This document shows, piece by piece, positions 1 through 10,167 of a DNA stretch of 64,000 nt (the first letter of the stretch is position 1; the number at the start of each line of letters is the position of its first letter). The notes beneath the pieces were generated by a model that made no database searches, was not told the origin of the DNA, and saw only the letters and a list, made by a program, of their open reading frames with translations. Source of the stretch: Herbaspirillum sp. CF444 (GTDB taxonomy: Bacteria; Pseudomonadota; Gammaproteobacteria; Burkholderiales; Burkholderiaceae_D); the NCBI RefSeq assembly GCF_000282135.1, contig NZ_AKJW01000018.1:62001-126000 (forward strand), read 5' to 3'. The translations under genes were made by a program, and so were the position numbers.

Positions 1-554
1 CGCGAAATCGCCGGTCCGCCCGGATAGCCGAGGCCGAGCAGCTTGGCCGATTTGTCGAAGGCTTCGCCGGCGGCGTCGTCGAGCGTTTCGCCGAGCAGTT
101 CATATCGACCGACGCCGTCCACGCGCATCAATTGCGTGTGACCGCCCGACACGAGCAAGGCAACGAATGGAAATTGCGGCGGATTGGACGACAGCAGCGG
201 CGACAGCAAATGGCCTTCCAGGTGATGCACGCCGACCACCGGCTTGTCCAGCGACAGAGCAAGTCCGCACGCTACCGACGCGCCGACCAGCAGCGCGCCG
301 GCCAAGCCGGGACCTTGCGTGTAGGCGATGGCGTCGATATCGTTGCGGGCGATGCCGCTTTTTTCGAATACCTGCCTTAGCAAAGGAATGGCGCGCCGCA
401 CGTGATCGCGCGAGGCCAGCTCGGGGACGACGCCGCCGTATTCCTCGTGCATCGCGATTTGCGAATGCAGGGCGTGGGCGAGCAGGCCTTTTTGCGTGTC
501 GTATAACGCCAGGCCGGTTTCATCGCAGGAAGATTCGACACCGAGAACTATCAT
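1..554 (-). CDS. tsaD: tRNA N6-adenosine threonylcarbamoyltransferase TsaD, 3' part cut by window edge
   Basis: The first about 184 codons of TsaD (Gcp/YgjD) read leftwards off the window. The protein starts [13 protein letters not shown], the ASKHA-fold phosphate-binding signature of the family, and shows HHLEGH near residue 110, the two metal-binding histidines. VSGGHTQL and [18 protein letters not shown] follow as in full-length TsaD. The enzyme transfers the threonylcarbamoyl group to A37 of tRNAs that read ANN codons, together with TsaB and TsaE. The start is the ATG at 554-552, with ybiB divergent 147 bp away. The C-terminal half lies outside the window, so completeness cannot be judged. 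Confidence 0.95.
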   Translation of the reverse strand, partial: MIVLGVESSCDETGLALYDTQKGLLAHALHSQIAMHEEYGGVVPELASRDHVRRAIPLLRQVFEKSGIARNDIDAIAYTQGPGLAGALLVGASVACGLALSLDKPVVGVHHLEGHLLSPLLSSNPPQFPFVALLVSGGHTQLMRVDGVGRYELLGETLDDAAGEAFDKSAKLLGLGYPGGPAIS

Positions 555-701
555 TGCAGCAGGGAAAACAGTGAGAACGCTGATGCGTCCGAAGGCGCTA
601 TTGTAAAGGAAAGGCGCCTGCCGCCCCGGCAGCGGACAATGAATCGTGCTTGGTGTACCCTTGCGCACATGAAAAATGAGAGCAATGGACGAGAGTAAAC
701 C

Positions 702-1676
702 ATGACGGATGCAAAGGACACAGGCGTAGAAATGCTGGCCGCGGCTCGCTTCATCAAGGAAATCGGCCGTGGCAAGGACGGCGCGCGCAGTCTGTCGCGC
801 GAGGATGCGGCGCAGCTGTACGGCGCGATGCTGGACGGCCGCGTCAGCGATCTTGAGCTGGGCGCGATTCTGCTGTCCATGCGCGTCAAGGGAGAATCGG
901 TGGAAGAGATCGCCGGCTTCCTCGATGCATCCGAAGCCTCGTTCACGCCGCTGCAGGCGCCGCCGGGTAAATACGCGCCGGTCATCATCCCCAGCTACAA
1001 CGGTTCGCGTCACATGGCCAACCTGACGCCGTTGCTGGCGCTGCTGCTGGCGCGTGAAGGCGTGCCCGTGCTCATGCATGGCGTCACGCATGATCCGCAG
1101 CGCGTCACCAGTGCGGAGATTTTTGAAGCGCTCGGCATCCATCACGCCAAGAGCGTGGAAGAGGCGCAGGCGGCATTGGCGCGCGGCGAGCCGGCGTTCA
1201 TGCCGATCCAGTCGCTGGCGCCGAAGATGGCGCGCTTGCTGGCGATGCGCCGCGTGCTGGGCGTGCGCAACTCGACGCATACGCTGGTCAAGATCATGCA
1301 GCCGTTCGCCGGTCCGGCATTGCGATTGACCTCTTACACGCATCCCGAATATCTGGAGATGCTGGCGGCCTATTTCGTTGCTGCTGCACCGCATGCGCGC
1401 GGCGATGCATTCCTGATGCGCGGCACCGAAGGCGAGACGGTCGCCAACGCGCGGCGCGCGCAACAGATCGACTGGTTCCATGCCGGGCAGCGCACGCTGT
1501 TGGTGGAAAAGCAAAAGGTGGCGGAAGATATCCCGGACTTGCCCGAAGGCCGCGATGCGGAAGCGACTGCGCGCTGGATCAAGGCTGTGCTGGCGGGAGA
1601 AAAATCCGTGCCCGAGGCGGTCGTGGAGCAGGTGGAACATTGCGCGGCAGTCGCAGGGGAGATTGCTGCGAGGTAA
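702..1676 (+). CDS. ybiB: YbiB family DNA-binding protein (TrpD2-like glycosyltransferase fold)
   Basis: A 324-residue protein with the anthranilate phosphoribosyltransferase (TrpD) fold: an N-terminal helical domain ([20 protein letters not shown], residues about 30-50) and the central [21 protein letters not shown] stretch. In true TrpD a phosphoribosyl-pyrophosphate-binding GTGGD motif sits here; this protein has [10 protein letters not shown] instead, as in the YbiB/TrpD2 group. That group binds nucleic acid and is LexA-controlled in Escherichia coli. It is therefore unlikely to act in tryptophan synthesis, and no trp gene is nearby. It is divergent from tsaD. The alternative is a catalytic paralogue with unknown substrate. 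Confidence 0.85.
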   Translation: MTDAKDTGVEMLAAARFIKEIGRGKDGARSLSREDAAQLYGAMLDGRVSDLELGAILLSMRVKGESVEEIAGFLDASEASFTPLQAPPGKYAPVIIPSYNGSRHMANLTPLLALLLAREGVPVLMHGVTHDPQRVTSAEIFEALGIHHAKSVEEAQAALARGEPAFMPIQSLAPKMARLLAMRRVLGVRNSTHTLVKIMQPFAGPALRLTSYTHPEYLEMLAAYFVAAAPHARGDAFLMRGTEGETVANARRAQQIDWFHAGQRTLLVEKQKVAEDIPDLPEGRDAEATARWIKAVLAGEKSVPEAVVEQVEHCAAVAGEIAAR

Positions 1677-1805
1677 GTTGGCGCGACAATATCGGACGGT
1701 CAGTCAGGCAATGCAGGCAAACAAATTGAACGAACGATGCAAGCGAGCAAAAGTGCTGCACTCGTATCTTGTTCCGTTGCTGAAACAGCGATCGGAAATG
1801 GACGA

Positions 1806-2234
1806 TCAGGCTTTGGTTTTTGGAGCAGCTTTTATTGCCGCAGGCGAAGTAACTTGCGCGAAGGCAAAGATCACTTCCTTGACGATTTTGCGTTGCGGCG
1901 CGGGGAGATTGATGAAGGCTTCGAAAGCTTCCCGTTCGCGGTAGCCGATGGCTTCTTCCCAGCGAGCGCGGCGCTTGTCGATGCGTTTGCCGATCTCTTC
2001 ACCGAAGCGCAGGTGTTGCGGCGTGACAATCAGCCATTCGGCAAGCGTCTCCAGCTTGTCCTGATTCGGCATCGACTCGCCGAGAAGCCAGCGACGCACA
2101 CCGTGCAACGTCATCGGCTTTCCCCAATAGCGCAAATTGAACTCGCGTTCCAGGACTGCAGGTTTAGGCTCATATCCCGCTTTTTCCATCGAGGCGCGCA
2201 GTCGTTTTGCAAATTTTTCGTTCGCGTTTTCCAT
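1806..2234 (-). CDS. small HTH-type transcriptional regulator (XRE-like)
   Basis: A 142-residue protein. Residues 5-75 (FAKRLRASMEKAGYEPKP, then LHGVRRWLLGESMPNQDKLETLAEWL) have the spacing of a lambda-repressor-like HTH, with LHGVRRWLLGESMPN as the recognition-helix region and TPQHLRFGEE closing the domain. The C-terminal part is helical with no recognisable effector domain. It stands alone, convergent with ybiB and followed upstream by a long non-coding stretch. The assignment as DNA-binding rests on helix pattern only, and the target is unknown. Confidence 0.7.
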   Translation of the reverse strand: MENANEKFAKRLRASMEKAGYEPKPAVLEREFNLRYWGKPMTLHGVRRWLLGESMPNQDKLETLAEWLIVTPQHLRFGEEIGKRIDKRRARWEEAIGYREREAFEAFINLPAPQRKIVKEVIFAFAQVTSPAAIKAAPKTKA

Positions 2235-2889
2235 GACTGGAAGTTACTGCCTAGCAGCTAAAAAATGGGTACGTTTGCGTTTCTGAATAATTACGCGAAG
2301 GATGTGACTTATAATCAACTCCGCAAATTGTTGCGTCGTTTTGTCTATCTTGTCTTATTTTTAACTTGACTGATAGATAACAATTGTAACGTGTCGGAAT
2401 CTGTCAACATGATGCCCAGCAAGACTTTCAGGCCGGTAACGTAACTTTCTGCACAGGTTTTTCCTGAGCAAGCTACTGAGGCGAATGTCGGATTGCGTCA
2501 TGTCGTGAAGCAAGTAAAAAATTTTGAGAGCTTGTTAAAAGATTCAGTTAACTTTCGATGTAAAAAACTCCCTGGAAGAAGCCGGGATTTTTTGGTTGAG
2601 ACAGGCTAGAATAGGCGCGGATAAAGGGATTGCGCGGATCGTCCGAATGAATAATCAGCAAATGACGATGACAAGAACGCGCGGAAAACTCAAGCGCGAA
2701 TCAAAGCAAATCAATAGTATTTCCGCGACGCTTTTTCTCTCGCTTTGAATACGTAAAAAATCTGATGCATGCCTGTGCGTTGCATGGGATCGAGCGGCAT
2801 TGGTTGTTGTGAATTATCGAGATTCATTCCGTCACTGGCAGTTTGGATGGTGCGGTTCGTAAAGAACATGCAGACGAATTTTTCAGATC
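2235..2889. other. 655-bp non-coding stretch upstream of the c-di-GMP gene
   Basis: An AT-richer stretch than its surroundings, between a divergent regulator and the MHYT-GGDEF-EAL gene. I found no convincing ORF, RNA gene or long inverted repeat. It presumably holds the promoters of both neighbours. The regulator could bind here, but I see no clear operator. Confidence 0.4.
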
Positions 2890-4950
2890 ATGGCTGGCTC
2901 CTATAACCTTTTGCTGATTGGTTTTTCACTATTCGTTGCGACGCTTGCTTCGTACACGGTATTGGAAATCGCCGAACGCATTTCATCCCAGGAAACCGCG
3001 CGCTATCGCCGCATGTGGCTCGGCGGCGGTGCGATGGTGTTCGGCGTCGGCATGTGGGCCACGCACTTCACCGGCATGCTGGCGTTCCAGTTGCCGATCA
3101 ATATCGGTTACAACGCGTTCCTGACGACGCTGTCGCTGCTGCTGTGCATCGCGCTCTCGTTCTATCTCCTGCAGCGCGCCACGCAACGCCGCCTGCGCCG
3201 CACGCGCATGCTGGGCGACGGCATTGCGCTAGGCGCGGGCATGGCGCTGGTGCATTACCTCGGTCTGCATTCCATGCAGATCACGCCGGCAGTGCGCTAC
3301 ACGCCCTGGCTGGAAATCCTGTCGGTGCTGTTGACGATGGCCGTGGCCGTACTCAATATCTGGATTATCTATACGCTCAATGCGCGCAAGAGCGATCATT
3401 TCTGGAAGCGCGTCACGCTGGCGGCGGTGCTCGGTCTCGGCATCTTCTTCATGCACTGCCTGAACATGGCGGCCGCAAACTTCTCGCCGGACAGCATCAG
3501 CGGCACCTACGGTAATATGGATCGCGACAATCTGATGAGCGTGGTGCTGCTCGGCACGCTGTTCGTGCTGATCGCCGCGTTGATTTTCAGCGGCGCGCAA
3601 AAGACCAAATTGCTCAAGAAGATCGTCGGCCGCACCAATGACAAGCTGCTGCATTTCGCCACGCACGACGTGCTGACGGGTTTGCCGAATCGCGCTTTGC
3701 TGGCCGAACGCATCCAGCACGCGATTCATGTTTCCAAACGCAGCGGCCTGTCGTTTGCGGTGCTGTTCATGGACCTGGATGGTTTCAAGGCGATCAACGA
3801 CTCGCTCGGCCATGCGGTCGGCGACGGTTTGCTGATTGCGGTCGGCCAGCGCATTCGCGCCTGCATTCGCGGCGAAGACATGGTGTCGCGCATCGGCGGC
3901 GACGAGTTCGTGGTGGTGATGAGCAACCTGGCGTCGCCGGAGGTGGTGGAGAATTTATCCGAGAACATCCTCAGCGTGCTGCGCCAGGATTTTCGCGTCG
4001 ACGAAGCGACCCTGCGCGTGACGTCGAGCATCGGCATCGCGGTATACCCGAACAGCGGCGAGACCGTCGATGCGCTGATGAAAAATGCCGATGCGGCGAT
4101 GTACGAAGCCAAGCAAAACGGCCGCAACACCTATCGCTTCTTCGAGCCGGCCATGCACGCCAGCGCGATGCGCCACCTGACCATCCGTCACGCCTTGCAG
4201 CAGGCGGTGGAGCACAACCAGCTGTCGCTGCATTTCCAACCCAAATTCGAAGGCCGGCAGCGCACGCTGACAGGCGTGGAAGCATTGCTGCGCTGGAATC
4301 ATCCCGAGCTCGGCAGCATGAGCCCGACCGAGTTCATCCCGATCGCCGAACGGTCCGGGCAAATCATTCCCATCGGCGACTGGGTATTGCGAGAAGTGTG
4401 CGCGCAGATCGTGCGCTGGGACGCGCAAGGTTTGCCGCCGGTGAAAGTGGCGCTGAATCTGTCGCCGCTGCAGATGCGTCCGGATCTGGTCGATAGCGTC
4501 ACCGCCATCGTCGGCCAGGCCGGCATCGCGCCGCAGCGGCTGATGTTCGAGATCACGGAAACGGCGGCAATGAAGAACGTCGAAAAGTCCGCGCGCATCA
4601 TCACCGATCTGCAGACGCTCGGCTTCGATATCGCCATCGACGATTTCGGCGCGGGTTATTCCAGTCTCGCCTACCTCCAGCAATTCCACTGCCGCCAGAT
4701 CAAGATCGATCGCTTCTTCACCTCGCGCCTCGATCAGGGCGGCGACTCCGGCCCGGCCATCGTGTCGGCGATCATTGCGCTGGCGCATGCCCTGAACATG
4801 GAGGTGGTGGCGGAAGGGGTGGAGACCGAAGCGCAACTCGAGGCGCTGCAGAAACTCAAGTGCGATCAGGTGCAGGGCTTCCTGCTGGGCCGCCCCGCGG
4901 CGGCCGTCGACATGCAACAACTGCTGGGGCCGGGACGCGCTTTCGCCTGA
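2890..4950 (+). CDS. MHYT-GGDEF-EAL membrane protein, c-di-GMP synthesis and breakdown
   Basis: A 686-residue protein. The N-terminal about 235 residues form seven hydrophobic segments with the repeated MHYT-type motifs ATHFTGML, LVHYLGLHSMQ and FFMHCLNMAAAN, an integral membrane sensor thought to bind copper and sense oxygen, CO or NO. A GGDEF domain follows, with an intact RIGGDEF site (about residue 335) preceded by RGED five residues upstream, the inhibitory RxxD I-site. An EAL domain follows (GVEALLRW about residue 462, EITETA, DDFGAGYSSLAYL about residue 583, EGVET). Both catalytic signatures look complete, so the protein may be bifunctional. It is a lone gene; the next gene is convergent 15 bp away. 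Confidence 0.93.
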   Translation: MAGSYNLLLIGFSLFVATLASYTVLEIAERISSQETARYRRMWLGGGAMVFGVGMWATHFTGMLAFQLPINIGYNAFLTTLSLLLCIALSFYLLQRATQRRLRRTRMLGDGIALGAGMALVHYLGLHSMQITPAVRYTPWLEILSVLLTMAVAVLNIWIIYTLNARKSDHFWKRVTLAAVLGLGIFFMHCLNMAAANFSPDSISGTYGNMDRDNLMSVVLLGTLFVLIAALIFSGAQKTKLLKKIVGRTNDKLLHFATHDVLTGLPNRALLAERIQHAIHVSKRSGLSFAVLFMDLDGFKAINDSLGHAVGDGLLIAVGQRIRACIRGEDMVSRIGGDEFVVVMSNLASPEVVENLSENILSVLRQDFRVDEATLRVTSSIGIAVYPNSGETVDALMKNADAAMYEAKQNGRNTYRFFEPAMHASAMRHLTIRHALQQAVEHNQLSLHFQPKFEGRQRTLTGVEALLRWNHPELGSMSPTEFIPIAERSGQIIPIGDWVLREVCAQIVRWDAQGLPPVKVALNLSPLQMRPDLVDSVTAIVGQAGIAPQRLMFEITETAAMKNVEKSARIITDLQTLGFDIAIDDFGAGYSSLAYLQQFHCRQIKIDRFFTSRLDQGGDSGPAIVSAIIALAHALNMEVVAEGVETEAQLEALQKLKCDQVQGFLLGRPAAAVDMQQLLGPGRAFA

Positions 4951-4965
4951 GCAGGCGTCGGAAAA

Positions 4966-6321
4966 TCAATTGGCGATGCGCCGTTGCACCACGCGCAGAT
5001 ACCAGATCAGAAAGAAAGCCACCAGCCCCAGGCTGGCGCTGTTGCCGAGCCAGAAGCCGGCAGCGCCGTGCAGCCAGGCCGGTGAAAAGCCGAAGGGATC
5101 CAATCCCAGCACATAGCCCCCGCCCAGCCCCACGCCCCATAGCGCCACCGCATAAATCACCGTCGGGATCACCGCCACCTTATAGGCGCGCAGCACGAAC
5201 GCCGTCGTTACCTGCAACGAGTCGAACAGTTGATAGAAGGCGATGAACAGAAACAAGGGCAGCGCCGACGCGATGATCACCTCGTCCGGCGTATAGGCGC
5301 GGATGATGTGCTCGCGCGCAAACCACACCACCACGCCGATCAGCACCGACAGGAGGGCCGACAGGCGGATGCCGGCGCGGGAAATGGTTTTCGCCATGCG
5401 CCAGTCGCGCGCACCGATGGCTTGCGCCACCAGCGTGCCGGTCGCATTCGCCAGCGACAGCGGCAGCATGTACAGCACCGTGCCGACGTTGGCCGTGATC
5501 TGGTGCCCGGCCACGGCGACGGCGCCCAGGCGCGCGATGAAGATCGCCATCAGCGTGAAGGCGGTCACTTCGATGAAATAGCTCAGGCCCATGGGAATGC
5601 CCAGTTTCAGCAAGCTGCGCTGCGCCGCCCATTGCGGTTTGATGAAACCGCTGCCGAAGACCTTCAGTTCGCGATAGATCGGCGCCTTGCGCACCAGCAT
5701 CCAGCCGGTCAGCAGCATCAGCCACGCAATCAGGCTGGTGGCGATGGCGCAGCCCGGACCGCCGAACGCCGGCAAGCCGAGTCCGCCGAAGATGAACCAG
5801 GCATTGAGGGGAATCTTCAGCAGCAGCGCGCCGATCTGGATCGCCATGACCATCTTGGGACGCGCGATCGCCGTATTGAGCGCGGCATAGACGCGAAAGC
5901 CCAGCGTCGCCGGCAGCGCCAGCGCTTCGATGCGCAGGTAGAGCGTGGCCTTTTCCGCCAGTTCGGGCGAAGCCTGTGCGAAGGACAGGAAAGCGGGAGA
6001 GAACAGCAGCGCCAGGCAGCCGACGCAGCTGAGGAAAAATGCCAGCCACAATCCCTGCTTCACTTCGCGGCCGATGTCTTCCAGCCGTCGCGCGCCGTAG
6101 AGCTGGCCGATGATAGGCAACAGCGCCTGCAATACGCCCGACAGGCCGACGAAAACGCTCACGTAGATCGATACGCCCAGCGCCAGCGCGGCCAGGTCCA
6201 TCGCCGAAAAGCGCGACACCATGGCGGTATCGATGACGCCGTTGGCGATCAGCGCCAGTTGGCCGATCAGGATGGGCCAGGCCAGCGAGGCGATGCGGAA
6301 GGTATGGAAGCGTTGGTTCAT
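4966..6321 (-). CDS. MATE family multidrug/Na+ efflux transporter
   Basis: About 451 residues with 12 predicted membrane spans. It starts MNQRFHTFRIASLAWPILIGQLALIANGVIDTAMVSRF, matching the N-terminal repeat of NorM-type MATE transporters, and the second half repeats the pattern (AQRSLLKLGIPMGLSYFIEV). Such proteins export cationic compounds across the inner membrane using Na+ or H+ gradients. I prefer the ATG at 6321 because the upstream in-frame ATG at 6336 lies inside a perfect hairpin (6335-6363). No clear Shine-Dalgarno is visible for either start. The substrate cannot be told. Confidence 0.9.
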   Translation of the reverse strand: MNQRFHTFRIASLAWPILIGQLALIANGVIDTAMVSRFSAMDLAALALGVSIYVSVFVGLSGVLQALLPIIGQLYGARRLEDIGREVKQGLWLAFFLSCVGCLALLFSPAFLSFAQASPELAEKATLYLRIEALALPATLGFRVYAALNTAIARPKMVMAIQIGALLLKIPLNAWFIFGGLGLPAFGGPGCAIATSLIAWLMLLTGWMLVRKAPIYRELKVFGSGFIKPQWAAQRSLLKLGIPMGLSYFIEVTAFTLMAIFIARLGAVAVAGHQITANVGTVLYMLPLSLANATGTLVAQAIGARDWRMAKTISRAGIRLSALLSVLIGVVVWFAREHIIRAYTPDEVIIASALPLFLFIAFYQLFDSLQVTTAFVLRAYKVAVIPTVIYAVALWGVGLGGGYVLGLDPFGFSPAWLHGAAGFWLGNSASLGLVAFFLIWYLRVVQRRIAN

Positions 6322-6334
6322 GCGATAAACGATC

Positions 6335-6371
6335 AACGCAGGCTTCTTGCGAAAGCCTGCGTTTTATTTTC
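6335..6371 (+). terminator. hairpin with T-rich tail between the MATE and glycosyltransferase genes
   Basis: Perfect 11-bp arms AACGCAGGCTT (6335-6345) and AAGCCTGCGTT (6353-6363) with a 7-base loop, followed on the plus strand by TTTATTTT. Both flanking genes are on the minus strand, where the T tract is missing, so it could instead be an attenuator in the MATE leader. Confidence 0.5.
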
Positions 6372-6447
6372 TGTGTGAATGGAGCGCAGTGCAGACGTCC
6401 GGCGCGATCAATGCGCAACGGATGGCGGCCGTCGCGCGTTGCCTCAA

Positions 6448-8166
6448 TTATTGCCCAATGCGGCGATACAGGCGGAAGCGCTCGTCGCGGTCGGACGGAC
6501 GGCGGCCTTCCCACAGCAATTGCCAGTTGCCTTCGTACTGGCGCAACATCTGTTCGGCGTTCTGGTTGTCGATACTGTCTTGCAGCAGCAGGAAATCGCA
6601 GCGCATGTCCGGACGGTCTTCAAAACGGACATGGCCGAAGTAGGCGAACGAAGCGCGTTGCGCCGGTCCGACGTTGGATTCCACGCATTGCTTGACGGCC
6701 GACATCTTTTCTTCGATCTGCTGCGCGACGCCGGCATAGCTCTTGCCGTAGTTGACCCATGGCAGCCACAAGGTCATCAGCAGCACCCAGCACAGCACCA
6801 CGCCGCCCGACGACAGCACCACCGCGCGCCACAACACCGATGGACGACGCGAGATGCGCCAGTGCACCAGCAATATCCAGAAAATGGTCGTCACGACCGC
6901 AATCGCCAGCGCGATCATGTTGAAGCCGGGCTGGTAGCCCGGCGCCAGCTTGTAGGCGTTCTTGGCGATCTGCGCCGGCCAGCCGGTTTCCTTGGCGATC
7001 CAGCCGATCCAGATGAAGGCCGCGCAGGTCGTCAATGTCATCACCGAGAACCAGTCCACCGCATTGATGGCGCCGCGCTTCATGGTCGGCAGGCCGAATG
7101 CGGCAAGGATCGCCAGCGCCGGCAGCAGCGGCAGCAGCATGCCCTCTTCGCTGTGCACGTTGAGCAGCACCAGCAAGGTCAACGGGATGAAGAACGCCAG
7201 CGGCAGCGAGATGTGCAGCGAATGCGGCTGGCGGCGCCAGGCATACACGGCCCAGCCGGCGAACGGCCAGGCCGGCCAGGCGAACCAGACGCCGTATTTG
7301 AGGAAGAATTTCAGCGAGGCCATGGTCGGCCAGTTCAACTGGTAGATGTTCCAGCTCAGCCAGGTGGAAAACTGCGCGCCGGCTTCCGGCAGCAGTGCGC
7401 GGATGGACAGCACCCAGATCACGCAGATTGCCAGCGCGGCAGGCAGCGACACGCCCAGCAGCGATTTGAAGACCGGACGGTAATACAGGCCCGACAGCAC
7501 CAGCAGGCCGATCAGCAGGCCGCTAGGCAGCAGCCAGCCATGCGTCAGCACCAGCAGGCCGAGCGTCGCACCCAGCGCCAGGGCCTGGTGTGCCTTGTTG
7601 GTGTCGAACACGCGCGCCGAGCTGTACAGCGCATAAGCCACCAGCGCGATCTGCATGGTCTTGGCGCTGGTTTCATGGCTATGCAGCAGCAGGCCGAGGA
7701 AGCCGAGATAAATCAGGAAGGCGCCGTCGGCCAGCGTGCGGCCGAAGTCGCGCGGCTCCGGCTGGCCGCCGAAGGCCAGTTTGAGCGGTTGCGCTTCGTT
7801 GCGGCGGCCCAGCAGGTAGGTCGCGTACCAGATCGACAGCGAGCCGATCAGGAAGCAGGCCACGGTAGAAATGCGCGCCGCCAGCGGATCGCCCAGCAGC
7901 CAGCCGAACAGCTTGATGCACAGCGCCCCGAACCAGTAGGCCAGCGGGCTTTCCGCCGGCATCGCCAGGCCGGCGATGTTCGGCGCCAGCCAGTCCTGCA
8001 GCGTGCCGTGCGCCATGGTCCACATGATGCCGAAGCTGGCGGCATCGTCGTTCTTCCACGGGTCGCGACCGATCAGGCCGGGCAGGATATAGAGCAGGCC
8101 GAGTGCGAGCAGGCCCCAGCGAGGCAGTGCATTGGTCGCGGCGGCAGGGAGGCGGACTGGCTTCAT
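6448..8166 (-). CDS. ArnT-like family 39 membrane glycosyltransferase
   Basis: About 572 residues and strongly hydrophobic. The N-terminal loop after the first span has GRDPWKNDDAASFGIMWTMAHG, the periplasmic loop with paired acidic residues typical of GT39/GT83 (PMT/ArnT) enzymes. AESPLAYWFGALCIKLFG follows, as in ArnT-like proteins. A dozen spans and a periplasmic C-terminal part follow. These enzymes move sugars from undecaprenyl-phosphate carriers to lipid A or proteins. The start MKPVR (8166) is chosen; an upstream ATG at 8214 would add 16 residues. No arn or dolichol-phosphate-type genes are nearby, so the acceptor is unknown. Confidence 0.8.
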   Translation of the reverse strand: MKPVRLPAAATNALPRWGLLALGLLYILPGLIGRDPWKNDDAASFGIMWTMAHGTLQDWLAPNIAGLAMPAESPLAYWFGALCIKLFGWLLGDPLAARISTVACFLIGSLSIWYATYLLGRRNEAQPLKLAFGGQPEPRDFGRTLADGAFLIYLGFLGLLLHSHETSAKTMQIALVAYALYSSARVFDTNKAHQALALGATLGLLVLTHGWLLPSGLLIGLLVLSGLYYRPVFKSLLGVSLPAALAICVIWVLSIRALLPEAGAQFSTWLSWNIYQLNWPTMASLKFFLKYGVWFAWPAWPFAGWAVYAWRRQPHSLHISLPLAFFIPLTLLVLLNVHSEEGMLLPLLPALAILAAFGLPTMKRGAINAVDWFSVMTLTTCAAFIWIGWIAKETGWPAQIAKNAYKLAPGYQPGFNMIALAIAVVTTIFWILLVHWRISRRPSVLWRAVVLSSGGVVLCWVLLMTLWLPWVNYGKSYAGVAQQIEEKMSAVKQCVESNVGPAQRASFAYFGHVRFEDRPDMRCDFLLLQDSIDNQNAEQMLRQYEGNWQLLWEGRRPSDRDERFRLYRRIGQ

Positions 8167-8365
8167 CAAGGTGTTATTGCTCTTGTTTAGTTTTGATGCA
8201 CTGTTGGAGTGCAAATTCAGGGTATCGTTTTGTCGACAAGTTTGCAGGCGATATTGTGCAGCAAAACCCTGTTAAAAGTTGTATTTGACCGTAACGGCCA
8301 TAGGGGTGAATACATGCCGGCTGAGGCAGATGAGACAGTTCGCCCGCATGCGGCGGGCAAAAAAC

Positions 8366-8393
8366 AAAAAAGGCAGCCTGAGCTGCCTTTTTT
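8366..8393. terminator. bidirectional intrinsic terminator after rpmE2
   Basis: AAAAAAGGCAGC-CTGA-GCTGCCTTTTTT: 6-bp GC stem, 4-base loop and A/T tracts on both sides. It lies 16 bp beyond the rpmE2 stop codon on the minus strand. Confidence 0.85.
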
Positions 8394-8408
8394 GACATCG
8401 TGCAGAGA

Positions 8409-8678
8409 TTATTCTGCTGCGACTGCAGTCTTGGAACCGACTGTGCCGAACTTTTGGCGGAATTTCTCAACGCGGCCGGCGGTGTCGACGATCTTGTGCT
8501 TGCCGGTGTAGAACGGGTGCGATTCGGAAGAAACTTCAATCTTCACGAGTGGGTATTCTTTACCTTCGAATTCGGCCTTTTCGCGTGTGCCGATAGTCGA
8601 GCGGGTGATGAACTTGAAGTCGTTCGAAACGTCGTGGAACAGAACTTCGCGGTAATCCGGGTGAATGCCTTGTTTCAT
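8409..8678 (-). CDS. rpmE2: 50S ribosomal protein L31 type B
   Basis: Eighty-nine residues starting [29 protein letters not shown], the hallmark of L31. The paired zinc-binding cysteines of type-A L31 are missing, so this is the zinc-independent type B form often used when zinc is scarce. [26 protein letters not shown] is the conserved C-terminal core. The gene is monocistronic, with its own terminator and an upstream TTGACG/TATAAT-like promoter. I see no Zur box. Confidence 0.95.
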   Translation of the reverse strand: MKQGIHPDYREVLFHDVSNDFKFITRSTIGTREKAEFEGKEYPLVKIEVSSESHPFYTGKHKIVDTAGRVEKFRQKFGTVGSKTAVAAE

Positions 8679-8778
8679 TTTTTTGCCTTGAGATTAAATG
8701 GTAGCCAATCGTCACTTCGTCGGTCGTCTTGCCTCTTGACCCGATTGTCGATCACTTGCCGGGGGTGAAAAGTCCGAA

Positions 8779-8809
8779 ATTATACAATGAAATCATGGGT
8801 TTGCGTCAA
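8779..8809 (-). promoter_or_regulatory. sigma-70-like promoter of rpmE2
   Basis: On the minus strand TTGACG (8809-8804) and TATAAT (8784-8779) are separated by 19 bp, a little longer than the usual 17. It would give a leader of about 95 nt before rpmE2. Confidence 0.5.
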
Positions 8810-8952
8810 GTCTGAATGGCTTTGCCCAACCGGAGATGTTGTTTTCCGTCGATCGAAACGCTTTTCGGGCCCAAACACAAGTCAGCCGGCAATCCGGATT
8901 GCCGCCGGATGCAAGATCCGGCGGACGGGCTTGTCAGTTTGTCATGAAAAAC

Positions 8953-10167
8953 TTACTTCCACAGCGCGCACTTGGATTCCGCCTTGGTGGTCCAGGCCTG
9001 TTCGCCCGGAATGGTCTGCACCACCTTGTAGTAATCCCACGGATACTTCGACTCGGACGGCTTCTTCACTTCCATCAGATACATGTCGTGCACCATGCGG
9101 CCGTCGGGGCGGATGGTGCCGTTTTTGGCGAAGAAGTCATTGATCTTGGTCTTGTGCATCTGCGCGATGACCTTGTCAGGATCGTCCGTGCCGCTGGCCT
9201 TGACCGCATTCAGGTACTGGGTCGTCGCCGAATAGTCCGCCGCCTGCAGCATCGACGGCATGCGTTTCATCTTGGCGAAGTAGCGCTTGGACCAGTCGCG
9301 GGTTTCCTGGTTCATGTCCCAATACCAGCCGTCGGTCAGGTACATGCCTTGCGTGACCTGCAGGGTAAGCGCATGCACGTCGTTGATGAACATCAGCAGG
9401 CCGGCCAGCTTCATGGTCTTGTTGATGCCGAATTCGTTGGCGGCCTTGATCGAGTTGATGGTGTCGCCGCCGGCATTGGCCAGGCCCAGGATCTGTGCTT
9501 TCGACGCCTGGGCCTGCAGCATGAAGGACGAGAAGTCCGACGCGCCCAGCGGATGTTTTACTCCACCCACGACGGTGCCGCCGTTGGCCTTGACGATGTC
9601 GGAGGTGTCCTTCTCCAGCGATGCGCCGAAGGCATAGTCGGCGGTCAGGAAATACCATGTCTTGCCGCCATTCTTGACGATGGCCGAGCCGGTTCCCTTG
9701 GCCAGCGCGACCGTGTCGTAGGCGTAGTGGATGGTGTAGGGCGAGCATTCCTCATTGGTCAGCCGCGCGGTGGCGCCGCCGACGGCGATGAAGGTTTTTT
9801 TCTTCTCCGCCGCAACCTTGGCCATGGCCAGGCTGGTGCCGGAATTGGTGCCGCCGATCAGCATGTCCACACCTTGCTGGTCGAACCATTCGCGCGCCTT
9901 GGAGGCGGCGATGTCGGCCTTGTTCTGATGGTCGGCGGTGACCAGTTCGATCTTCTTGCCGTTGACCGATCCGCCGAAGTCGGCAATCGCCATCTTGATC
10001 GCTTCGACGCCGCCCTGGCCGTCGATGTCGATGTAGACGCCCGACAAGTCGGTGATCAGGCCGATCCTGACGACGTCTCCTGAAATCTGCGCTGTCGCCG
10101 GTCCGGCGAATCCCCCTGCAAATGCGGCGGCCACGGTCGCCGCGATGGCTGTCATCCTGACTTTCAT
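8953..10167 (-). CDS. branched-chain-amino-acid-type ABC transporter substrate-binding protein
   Basis: A 404-residue LivJ/LivK-fold protein with a cleavable signal peptide (MKVRMTAIAATVAAAFAGGFAGPATAQ). The mature part begins ISGDVVRIGLITDLSGVYIDIDG and has the family motifs DHQNKADIAASKAREW, GGTNSGTSLA and TADYAFG. This group typically binds amino acids, amides or aromatic acids in the periplasm. A strong Shine-Dalgarno, AGGAGG, lies 7 bases before the ATG. No permease or ATPase gene is adjacent, so it is an orphan or works with a distant LivHMGF. Confidence 0.9.
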   Translation of the reverse strand: MKVRMTAIAATVAAAFAGGFAGPATAQISGDVVRIGLITDLSGVYIDIDGQGGVEAIKMAIADFGGSVNGKKIELVTADHQNKADIAASKAREWFDQQGVDMLIGGTNSGTSLAMAKVAAEKKKTFIAVGGATARLTNEECSPYTIHYAYDTVALAKGTGSAIVKNGGKTWYFLTADYAFGASLEKDTSDIVKANGGTVVGGVKHPLGASDFSSFMLQAQASKAQILGLANAGGDTINSIKAANEFGINKTMKLAGLLMFINDVHALTLQVTQGMYLTDGWYWDMNQETRDWSKRYFAKMKRMPSMLQAADYSATTQYLNAVKASGTDDPDKVIAQMHKTKINDFFAKNGTIRPDGRMVHDMYLMEVKKPSESKYPWDYYKVVQTIPGEQAWTTKAESKCALWK